Shown here: positions 42,801 to 54,800 of the stretch, one piece after another
How the letters are laid out: every line of letters begins with the position of its first letter
How positions within the stretch are numbered: position 1 is the first letter of the stretch
DNA from: Cladorhizidae sp. MBARI D1340-BT2
Taxonomy: Eukaryota > Porifera > Demospongiae > Poecilosclerida > Cladorhizidae
DNA: 64,000 nt
Assembly (NCBI GenBank): GCA_028752905.1
Contig: JAQNBH010000012.1
Coordinates: 23,035,112-23,099,111, forward strand
Reading direction: 5' to 3'
The notes under the pieces: model-generated
The model's database searches: none
Seen by the model: only the letters and a program-made list of their open reading frames with translations
Told to the model about the DNA's origin: nothing
Program-made: the position numbers and the translations under genes

Positions 42801-45800
42801 TGTGGCGGTAAACGTCAAGCCTAGCGTTATGCTCCGCGTTGCCCGCTGTACAAGGGCGGAGATCATGACCTCACTCGATCAGCTCTTTTTCAACGTCCGC
42901 CTGGGAACGTGCGGCAAGTTCTACCTGCGCAACTTCACGCTTGAGTCAGGCATCAAGAAGACCCTGATGTACTTCGATGTCTGCGAGCCGAGGCTTGGCT
43001 GCGTCATCTCTCTTCGGGGAGGCACAAATCGCGAGTTGAAGAAGGTGAAAAAAGTTGCCCAGTTTGGACTCCACCTTGCATACAACTCTTTCCTCGAGTC
43101 TTCCTTCTTGCTTGATGAATTTGCATGGCCCGGGAAAGTCCAAGATTCTGAAGAGGATGAAGTGGTATGTGTAACCTCTGAGCCCTACTCGTCGTCTTGT
43201 TCAACTCCAGAGGTTCCACTCTACCCCTCGCTGGCGTACCCTCTTGATTCTTTGTCCCCTTCGGAACTTGTGAAGCGCCTGGATGCCCTTGTGCTCTATA
43301 AAACTAAAGAAAGTGACTCCCTAGCAACTGTGTCGACCACCCGCGGTGAAGAGGTAGACGGGGGGAATTCTTTGACCTCTCAACTTGCTGGGGTTACCAG
43401 AGGTGAGGAGGACAGGGCACATTCCTTGATCCCACAACTTGCTGGGGCTACTAGTGGGGCTCTTCAACCTGGACCTAACATGTTCTCCCCCCAACAAGTT
43501 TGGAAGGAACCCGATGTAGAGGGACACGGAAATATAGTAGCTTCCAATACTGAAACCACAACTCAGGCACAGGTGGATTACCATACTGATTTCAAGGATT
43601 GTCATGGCACTCAGTCTGATTCTCATGCTGGCATTGTGGAATCCTCTACCAGATTTTCCGAAGATGACAACTCCATGGTTTCTCCTCGCAAGATGGAATG
43701 TACTGAACAGGCTTTGACACAAGTTGATTCTAATGTCACGGTCCAGGATCCAATATTGAAACTCGAATCTGTTGGAGTGGATGTCCTCACTAACTTGGCA
43801 GAGACTGAATTCAAGGTGGCCCTGAGACACCAGCTGATATCGGTTTCTCCCCGAGTTAAATTCAAAGTTCCATACCTTCAGACAGCAGCTGGCCGTGAAG
43901 CTGACGTCAGACAATATCTGTCTTGCGTGATATACTGGTCTGTCCAGTTCACTCCAAAACTCAGAAGAACTTTAGCACCCCAAAACGCTCCTGGAGAAGA
44001 CACAAATGAACAGGAATTAGTGGAAATGGAATTGACGAAGAAGCTCGTGGACAGCATTTCCCCCGAGGGGAGATCCGATTCTGGCACCGGCAGTGGTGAT
44101 TCCAGTCAGGTGCGGAGTCAGGTCTCCCTCCAAAGTTACCATCACAAACCTTCGTACAAAAGTATTTCAGAGCACCCCCTTACCAGTTCTTTTCTCCTGC
44201 TTCGAGTGAACACTAATGAAATGCAAGCGGCTTTGGCGGATTTCCGAGCCCGTGCAGGACTGGAGACGGAAGACAACTCATTTTTCTTCAAGTCTGCGAA
44301 GATTGCCACGGATTATCGGCTTCTTCTTCAGAATGTGTTCAACAAGTACAAACAGTTTGAGATTGAGTTGGAGGAGGAGGAGGAGGAGGGGCAGGAGGAG
44401 GAGGACGTGGGGAGAGGAAGAAGGAGAGGACAAAAAAGTAACTGGTGGAAGAGAAAGGTAAGGGAAGAATGTAGCAATGAAAGAATTTGTGAAAGCGAGT
44501 GCGAAGTTACACCTACTGGGGATGCGTCGGGTTCGGCCAAGGGATCGTGTGACCTGAGTGACTCTGACGATGAAAGAGATGTCGGTTTGACCTTTACGCT
44601 GGAGGCTGCGAACGAGGAGCAAGGAGAAGGAAAAGAAGAGGAGGATGAGGACCTGACCAACAAAGAAAATGAATTTGGGACAAGAACTTCAGGAACAGTG
44701 AGTCGGGAACAGACGCCCGGGATCGCTCGTTCCGGTAGGTCTGGTCACGAGGTTGGACACATATTTCGGACTGGGACTCTGGAGGATATGAACCACGTCA
44801 ACGCTCATTCGTGTACCTCCGGTAAAGATGCAGAGGAGTGTTTGCAGAATTGCAATCTGGATGCTAGCTACAGTGACACATGGCTCGGGATGCACCAGGT
44901 ATGTGTGTCCTGTGTGTGGATGTGCACCTACAGGTGTGTGTGTATGTACAGGTGTGTATGTACTGTGTGGGTGTGTACACCTACAGATGTGCGTGTGTAC
45001 CTACAGGTGTCTATGTACTGTGTGGGTGTGCACCTACAGGTGTCTATGTACTGTGTAGATGTGTACCTACAGGTGTGTGTGTGTGTACAGGTGTCTGTAT
45101 GTACTGTGTAGGTGTGTACACCTACAGATGTGTGTGTATATCTTCAGGTGTCTATGTGTTGTGTGGATGTGCACCTACAGGTGTCTATGTGCTGCAGGGG
45201 TGTATTTAGGGGGGGGCGGGGGGGGGGGGCATTCGCCCCCCCTTGTATCATTCTCGCCCCCCCCCTTGAAATTAGAGATATTTTTTTAAATAATGTCAAG
45301 AAAGGTGTAATACAAGAAAGGTGTAATAAGCTTATGATATCAGGTTCAAATGATAGGAATGTCAAACTGAGGTTCTTCTTGGTTTTCTCTGCCATACGTC
45401 CACAATCTCTTCAAGGTCGCTCTCAGAGAGTACTTCTGGTGCCTCTATAGCAATCCTCATAAGGTGAGAAAGGCTGCAGTCACTTAGAGAATTACGCAAA
45501 CGAGTCTTGATCATCTTCATCTGTGAGAAGCTTCTCTCCACAGAAGCAGTAGAAACTGGAATCGATAAGCAGATGGAGGCAATCTTGTGCAAATTGGGAA
45601 ACATGGCCTTGAGCATGTCGTTTGAAACAAGTTCTTTCAGCTGTGATGCAGTAGTATCCCGTGGTTGCTTGACTAACAGCTGGCGGAATGTTTTCCACTC
45701 TGTAAGTATTTCAGTGGAAATCATGGCTGTCTTCACTGTTTCTTCTCCATCCAATGTTTCTGCATCTCTATCTTCTCCGTAGTGAGCAATCAGTTTCTCA

Positions 45801-48800
45801 ACAGACGTGTCTCCATAAGTGGGAAAAGATACTGAATCTGGTTTTGGAACTTTCCGTGGATCGAATATAGACAATGCTGATACAACAGCGTTGGATGAAG
45901 AAAATCGGCTTGTTATGTTGGCCTTTAAATCAGCAACAAAAGGCTTACCAACAACATTCTGGAACGAAAGTATTTTATCAGCGTCAATAGACACCTTTGT
46001 AGATGACTTCAAGTCTTCAACGTTTTCAAGAAGCTCCAACACCCAGTTCGCTCCAGGCAAAACTGCATCATCCAAGGATTTAACAGTAGCATCAACAAGG
46101 AATGATATCAACGAGAGGTCAAGCTGCTCTGCCTGAAGTGCTTTGCTGAGCTTGGCTACTTGTGGTAGAGTGAAATCAAGCAAATATATAGCTGCAATCG
46201 TAGACAATTTGCAGAGGGCACCATGGATTCCAAGAGCTTCTGGCTCGTGGGACGTCTCGTAGATGTTCCCAATGGTGATTACAATTGCAGAATAACTTGC
46301 TTTGACAGCTTTGACACACCTTTCATGTGCCAGCCAGCGTGTGTCAGATGGCTTGATCACTTTCATTTCTGGAAGTTCAAGAACGTGCTGTACCTCCTTC
46401 AGACACTCTGCTCGCTTGGGGGAATTGCAAAAATGCTTCCAAAGAGTAGTCAATGTTCTGTAAACATGAGCAATTCCAGGAGTTTTATTGGCAGCTTGCA
46501 CACAAGCCAACTGCAGTAGTAAGTGACAGTGGCAGTGTATAAACAGAGCGTGAGGAGTATGTTTCTTGATACGTGCCTGAACCCCGGTCTTTCGTCCAGA
46601 AAAAGTTGCAGCTCCATCAAATCCCAATCCAACTATTCTTCCGACATGTAGACCTTTCTTCTTTAAACAATCGATGAGATTAGAATAGATGGTCTCTGCA
46701 TCAGCCTTCTTCAATGGAATAAGCTCCAGAAAGCACTCTACTGGTACACCATCTTCCTCCCAGCGGCAAAACACAGACAATTCTTCTACGTTGGTGACAT
46801 CTGTGCACTCATCTGCCATGAGGCTGTACATAGGTGCCTTTTGAAGTCGCTTCAGAATCGACTCCTCCACCCATGTCCCCAATGATTCGATGAATTCAAC
46901 CACAGCCACTCTTGATGTGTACACAGCATTTCTTGGTGCAGTTTCTAAGAATTGCTTCAAATGTTGGCTGCCACATCGAACCACCACGTCAACCAGCTTC
47001 TCAAATTTTGTCGAATGTGCAACTTGTTCTTTCGTAAGAAAATGAGTGAGTAGGATCAGGCACTTCACTGCAGCTCTGTTCTGAGCTCTTTTGCGAGCTA
47101 AAACATTCTGGAGTTGCTGTACAACTGTTCCACCTTTGGCTGCTCCTTTAGCTGCAAAAAGAGCTTGAGTTGCATGGATATGGAAGTCACTTCTCGCATG
47201 AGCTTTCATTTTTTCAACAGCTTTCTTCCAATTTCTGCAAGGTTGTGTGACCCACACTCCTCCAGTACGCTGCAGACCAGATTGCTTGCAAACCTTGCAA
47301 AAGGCACCATCGCTATCCTCGTCATAATAGAGCCAACTGAAATCTTTCTCCCAGCTCTTAGAGTATTTTCTCTTCGTGGATACAGAAGAGCGGTGTTTGT
47401 TTTGCTTGCTTTTCTTTGAAGGTGGAGGACTAAGGCTAGGACTAGATGCCTCGACATGCTCAGAGCTATCTGTTCTGCTATCTTCGCTATCGCTGCTATT
47501 AGCATGAGAAGAGGCTTGAGAAGTACTTGCAAAGTATGAGCGAATATCCATATTAATATGAAGAGAAATCAGCTAGTAAGGTTTCTTTTATAGAGACTTT
47601 AAGACCATGACATAATGGACTGAGTTAAAAATACTGAGAGAGAGTGGGAAAGAAGGAGGGAACTGAAGAAGTGACAAACCTACAAAGGAGAACACGTGGT
47701 GGTGTGTGATGACTTTAAGACCATGACATAATGGACTGAGTTAAAAAAATACTGAGAGAGAGTGGGAAAGAAGGAGGGAACTGAAGAAGTGACAAACCTA
47801 CAAAGGAGAACACGTGGTGGCGTGTGATGACATCATGTCTAAGATTAGACTTGAAGACCATGACATAATGGACTGAGTTAAAAATACTGAGAGAGAGGGA
47901 GTGGGAAAGAAGGAGAAACAAAAGAAGTGACAAACCTACAAAGGAGAGCACGTGGTGGTGTGTGATGTCATCGTGTCATGACACATGCTCTCCTTTTTCC
48001 AAGCAGCTACAATATCATGAGAAATATATACAGTCTAGCCATAGTTCGGTATAGCATAATGCCATTGGTAGTCAGTCAAAATAGCTATCCTCAGACATTG
48101 TAAAAGCAAAAAAAAATATGGGGGGATCTTCCCCCCAGACCCCCCTTTTACGACTTATGAACATGTTAAGAAAATATTAACAAAAATTAGGGCACCAAGT
48201 GACCAACCATTTCCACCCCCCACCCCCCCTAGAGAACTAGAGAAAAATTGTGTATGAAACCTGTTGTCCATGATTTTGTAAGAAAATGCATGGAATGCAA
48301 CATAATTCGATTTCACAAAAGCCCACCTCCATTATACGAGTGACAAGTGACTATATCTAATCTATATATGCTGATTGCCGTAGCATGCAACTTCAGCAAA
48401 TATTTAAGATGGAATGTTGTACTAAAGATTTTAGAAAAAGTGCATGCCATCATAAGTAGCAGCTATATATACAGTTAGTACTGCAAAAATACCTGTGGGT
48501 AAAACACTTTCGTACTCCACGCGGAAGCCCAGGGTGCACGTCCCCTTTCCGCACCATCCAGGCTCTCCGCCCCCCCTTATTTTTCCATATCTCAAGTTCG
48601 CCCCCCCTTGGCAAAATGTCTGTATACAACCCTGTGCTGTGTGGGTATGTACCTACTGCGTATCTACAAGTATCTGTGTGTTGTCTGGCAAGATTATTTT
48701 CATTTTACGGCTAAATAGAACCTTTCTCCATGAAAGTGAAGAATGTCCAATTGGGGAACATTCATCAGTCACAATGTCTGCTCGAGAGACCTAGCTCATT

Positions 48801-51800
48801 TTCAGTTAGGGACTTGCTATACTAGTAACTTTCATGATCTCGTTTGAGCGGCTCGAGGAATTAGCTACTTCTTCACTGGCTGTTCAAAAAGGAAGGAAGC
48901 AAGACTGTACTCATGTAGACCATTACCAGTTCAAGGCCATTTATAAATCACATGCACCAACATTGTGACAAGCAGTGTATAGTTAAACACAAAGTGTCTG
49001 GGCTATTTATAAATCACATGCACCAACATTGTGACAAGCAGTGTATAGTTAAACACAAAGTGTCTGGGCTATTTATAAATCACATGCACTAACACTGTGA
49101 CAAGCAGTGTATATAGTTAAACACAAAGTGTCTGGGCTATTTATAAATCACATGCACCAACATTGTGACAAGCAGTGTGTAGTTAAGCACAAAGTGTGTC
49201 TGTAAATTGTCTACATGGATAGAGTTTTTAGTTTCCCTTCTTTTTTAACGGGTCAATCCAATACACTACAGCCAACTGTTTAAATGACCCTGTACCTTGC
49301 GCGAGCAAGGATTAAATCACACGTGATGTTCCATGATGTGATTACAGCAAGTGAGAAGAACAGGCAGCAGCTAAAGATGAGCATGCTCAGTGTTCCTCCT
49401 ACTGGCAAGACCTGCGGCAGTTAAAGAGCTTCAACATGAGCATGCTTCAGTGTTCCTACTGGTAGATTCCATGACCTGCGGCAGTTAAAGAGCTTCAACA
49501 TGAGCATGCTTCAGTGTTCCTACTGGTCGATTCCATGACCTGCGGTAGCTAAAGAGCTTCAACATGAGCATGCTTCAGTGTTCCTACTGGTAGATTCCAT
49601 GACCTGCGGTAGTTAAAGAGAGCATGCTTCAGTGTTCTGGTAGATTCCATGACCTGCGGTAGTTAAAGAGAGCATGCTTCAGTGTTCTGGTAGATTCCAT
49701 GACCTGCGGCAGTTAAAGAGCTTCAGCATGCTTCAGTGCTCCTACTGGTAGATTCCATGACCTGCGGTAGTTAAAGAGAGCATGCTTCAGTGTTCTGGTA
49801 GATTCCATGACCTGCGGCAGTTTCAAAGAGCTTCAACATGAGCATGCTTCAGTGTTCCTACTGGTAGATTCCATGACCTGCTGTAGCTAAAGAGCTTCAA
49901 CATGAGCATGCTTCAGTGCTCCTACTGGTAGATTCCATGACCTGCGGTAGCTAAAGAGCTTCAACATGAGCATCCTTCAGTGTCCTACTGGTAGATTCCA
50001 TGACTTGCGTTAGCTAAAGAACTTCAACATGAGCATCCTTCAGTGCTCCTACTGGTAGATTCCATGACCTGCGGTAGCTAAAGAGCTTCAACATGAGCAT
50101 GCTTCAGTATTTCACAAAGACTAGATCTCTACCAATCTGCAGAGGAGACCGAGATGTCGGAAAAATCTATAGCTGCGGCCAGCAAATGTGTGCCTGACCT
50201 ACTCCAATGAAAGTTTCCATAATCCACTGCAAGCGCAAGGCCACTTGTGCATTCTGAGGAAGCTCATGCGAAAATTACTTCAATGCCATTGAACAGCCTC
50301 AGCAAGGAGGCACTTCACAAGTGAGGTTGTGATCTACGAAAGAGTACTGTTCGAATCTTGTAGGAAAAGGAAGTCTCTCCTCGTGTGATATATTGTAATG
50401 TTTTTCATGAAGTTACTGTCATTCCACAGAGGAAGCGAGGACGACCACTAAGCTAGGGTATACTGCACATCTACCTATCCCATATGCAGACCAACTTTAA
50501 TTAATATGACTAAGGCGAGTGATATTTTATAGCTAGGTAAAAATCCTTCACAAACAAGCTGTACTTGAGATGATGAAATCATGTGATTGTGCATGATGAA
50601 GACATTGATCACCCATCAGAACAGTCAGCCAGTCAGCAAGATCTGCAAGAACGGGTTTGTGAAGACTAATATGGCCGAGGCAATCTCCAATCCAGACAAT
50701 AGTGCTCGTGTACCACCTACAGACGATGAGGCAGAGACCTAGACTAATCATAACCTCAATATCTGTTATCAAGTCTCCCAGCATATGCGTTAATTACATT
50801 AACAACCAGTGTTGCAAATCAGCATGATTAAATTAAAGTCACACTAATTATATTCATGAAGTGGTTTTGGTCTAAATGCGCATGATTGTCATGCAGCATG
50901 AATTCCGTGATTTAAACTGAACTATATTTGTTGGCCTGAAGGAATAAAGATTCTTCAAAAGAAGACTTCACCAACCCTCATTTACATACAGGACCACCTT
51001 ACCAATTTATTAACAAACAAAACAGCTATATACGATGCATGCCAAATATCCTGGTTTTTAAATTCGTATTGTTTTGGTGTGCATAGGTATATATTTTTTG
51101 TGTTGGGATCATAAATGTATTCTACATTCCATTCCCGTGTTTGTTTCCAGCACACTGACTGCCTGGACCCCATCAAGCATCAAGGCATATCCATTCTGTT
51201 TAGCAACACTTGCCATGATGGGCAGAAGCACCAGCGGCCATGTCTGCCTCCTTGGTAAGACACACCCATTTCAGTTCACAAATACACACACACACACTGG
51301 ACCAACATCACACTGGGTGGAGGCAGGTTGAAGTAGGTTGACAATAGCTCTATGGGGACACACACTGGACCAACACCACACTGGGTGGAGGCAGGTTGAA
51401 GTAGGTTGCCAATAGCTCTATGGGGACACACACTGGACCAACACCACACTGGGTTGAGGCAGGTTGAAGTAGGTTGCCAATAGCTCTATGGGGACACACA
51501 CTGGACCAACACCACACTGGGTTGAGGCAGGTTGAAGTAGGTTGACAATAGCTCTATGGGGACACACACTGGACCAACACCACACTGGGTGTAGGCAGGT
51601 TGAAGTAGGTTGCCAATAGCTCTATGGGGACACACGCTGGACCAACACCACACTGGGTGGAGGCAGGTTGAAGTAGGTTGCCAATAGCTCTATGGGGACA
51701 CACACTGGACCAACACCACACTGGGTGGAGGCAAGTTGAAGTAGGTTGCCAATAGCTCTATGGGGACACACACTGGACCAACACCACACTGGGTTGAGGC

Positions 51801-54800
51801 AGGTTGAAGTAGGTTGACAATAGCTCTATGGGGACACACACTGGACCAACACCACACTGGGTGTAGGCAGGTTGAAGTAGGTTGCCAATAGCTCTATGGG
51901 GACACACACTGGACCAACACCACACTGGGTGGAGGCAGGTTGAATTAGGTTGCCAATAGCTCTATGGGGACACACACTGGACCAACACCTCACTGGGTTG
52001 AGGCAAGTTGAAGAATAGCTCTATGGGGACACACACTGGACCAACACCACACTGGGTTGAGGCAGGTTGAAGTAGGTTGACAATAGCTCTATGGGGACAC
52101 ACATCAACCAACACTACACTGGGTTGAGGCAGGTTAAGTGCATGGTAGTCTTTGGGGACATTTTGCACACCGGAATGGTGTAAGATTGAGTGTAATCATC
52201 TCTGTGTCACACCCATCATGTGGACCACACCCCATACTTTAATTAATGCCCTATTCAATGTTACTCTAGTATTATTCCGATGTTCTACTACGGACATAAT
52301 GACATAGCAATTGGAGACTTTCTACAACGCTACTGCTTCAGGTAAGATTGCATTCCCATGGTAACCTTGAGGTTTGTATGACCTACTGACTGGGCATGCT
52401 CAGATGACCCAGAATTTAATCTGAATTAATAAACTTGTGATAGTAAAAAGTATACTCATGCCTATTTCAACCCTCTCTCATTTGTCATACTTGATGTGGA
52501 TCAATAGGTTTTGTACTGTACAATATAGAGGGAGATATTTTTGAGTTAATAGGTTTCGTACTATATATAGAGGGCAATTTTTTTTTTATAGGTTTCGTAA
52601 TATATAGAGGGCAATTTTTTATTTATAGGTTTCGTAATATATAGAGGGCAATATTTTTTTAATAGGTTTTGTACTATATATTTTTAGGAGTTTGATGTTA
52701 ATTGGTTTCGTACCGGATATAGAGAGAAATATTTTTGTAGGTTTGGTACTCTATATACTTGGAGGGGGGAAATATTTTTGTTATGTGCTGTATGCTATAT
52801 ATAGGGAAATATTTTTTTAGGAATTTTGTATCAATAGGTTTCATACTCTATATAAAGGGCAATATTTTTTTTAGGTGTTTGATATTCGAGGATTGGATTC
52901 TAGGCATGTAAACTGTGACCAAAGGGGGGACGATTCAAAGGGGGGTCGATTGTATTTTTTAAAACTTTTTTTATACTTATGGTTAGAACTTTAGAGCTCT
53001 GTAGATTATGCAAACTTCATGGTACAGACTTGATATATAGCTCAAAAGATAGGTCTCTCTGTGTGCTCTCTTTTGATACTAAAATATGTTTCATAGGTAT
53101 AACTAAAGGCAAGTTACTAAATCCTAAAGTGGAGGGACCTCAAAAACCTGAATCCCTGCAACCTCTGCCAAAATAACTCCAGATTGCCAAGTGTTACTAA
53201 GTGCAAAAAATTGAAATTGGTCCGAGTGGCTAGAGTAAGCCCGCCTCTATGCAATCACCTTTTTCATTAGGCATTAAAAATTCAGTACGTGGTCAAGCGC
53301 GAGGGTGGAAAATTGATTAAATTAATTAAGCAGCTGCTCAGTAGTACATGTACAGTAGGTGCCTATTTTCTTGTTAACTGATGATACTGATGCTACAACC
53401 AGCTTTTATGGAAACTGAAGAACTGAATCCTAACTACCTTATTTATGTAGGAACTGCCCTCCAGTTGTAACCTCACCTCCAGTTGTAACCTCACCTCCAG
53501 TTGTAACCACGTAGCTCAGTCTACCTCCCTTCCAGTTGTAACCACGTAGCTCAGTCTGCCTCCCTTCCAATTGTGCCCTTACAACTGTAACCACGGAGGG
53601 AAATAGCAAAGAAGACATGCCCAAATAATTCCTCATTAGGTTTATAAACGGAACTGAAGACAGCAGGGGAAAAATCCAGGAATTTTTTTGGGGCACCAGC
53701 AAGACTCGAACCTCTGATTTCTGCTTTGCGAGCGGGGTACTCAACCATTGAGCCATGAGCACCCAAACGATCATAGGTCTCCTCCAAACTGGTACTTGAA
53801 CTCCTTCACAACTGCAGTCAATAGTAACCACCCTTCCAATAGTAATGGCAGGTACAGTGTAGATTGAACAGAAGTAAATAGTAACCATGTGCGGTTCCTA
53901 TTAGAGAATATACAGTACATGCACACTTTAATTTTAAGTGGTGGTGCTGTGAGTGAATCGCTGACGTAGTCTCGAGACAGAGAAAGAAAATATCCCATTT
54001 TTTCCTGTGCAGCTGGGATTTCAATAATGCAGAGATGCAGTGCTATACATAGTGCCATCCCTGCTATGTATGTACCTAGTGCAGAGTTTAATCGTTTAAT
54101 CTGGGGTGGGGTGGGGGGGGGTGGGGAACTATGGTGTACGTCTCCCCACAAGCATGGCTCGCACACACCCTTAAAAAAAATCATTCTTAAAAAATAAAAA
54201 TAAAATAAAAATTCTACAAAGTTGAGAACATGTGACAATTCCCTGTCTATCCCCCCCCCCCCCCCCCCTTCCAAATCCAACAAACTAACAATAGTAATAC
54301 CCCAAAATGAAACCCTTGATATCTTTAGGGTAACTCTGCTGCAGAAGACCGGGTATTTTCACATATGTACATGTAGACCCCTTGCACTCCCCTCAAAGTA
54401 TATGCATATGTATGTATGGGGTGAGGTTATGCCTGTCTGACGTGCCCCTCCCCCCTCTTGCAGGGAGTACTACCGCTGCCAGACGTGCAGTGTGGACATG
54501 GCCAAGCACATCAGACACATCATCCATGGCATCAGAGCCATCCACATCGAGATCGAGAACACCGGAGCTCCGACGGGCAAGGATGAGAGCATCTATACCT
54601 GGCTGGAGTGCTCGCAATGCCACCACGTGAGTGGACAACCACTGCTGCCACACCTTACCTAGGACATCCTGGGGTACTTGGGACTATCCCAGGATGTCCC
54701 TGGTGAGGGTCACTGACTATATACAGCATGGATACTGGAATACTTGTATACTAGGGTACCTGGGACTATCCCAGGATGTCCCTAGTGAGGGTGAATGACT

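Larger units (their letters stand above)
45195..48635 (-). mobile_element. hAT transposon with intact transposase
   Basis: The left end CAGGGGTGTATTTAGGGGGG and the right end (complement of CAGGGTTGTATACAG) are inverted repeats. Flanking TGCTG is shared on both sides; 7 of 8 bases also match if the register is shifted, so the duplication length is ambiguous. The G-rich/C-rich subterminal tracts are characteristic. The element contains one uninterrupted transposase frame and a triple repeat in its 5' region (47598-47970). Confidence 0.9.

Noticed and set aside
43321..43914. Minus-strand 197-codon frame inside exon 7
   Set aside because: Shadow of the conserved PIKfyve coding frame on the plus strand.
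53215..53270. tRNA-like A-box (GTCCGAGTGGCTAGAG)
   Set aside because: No B-box or cloverleaf downstream.
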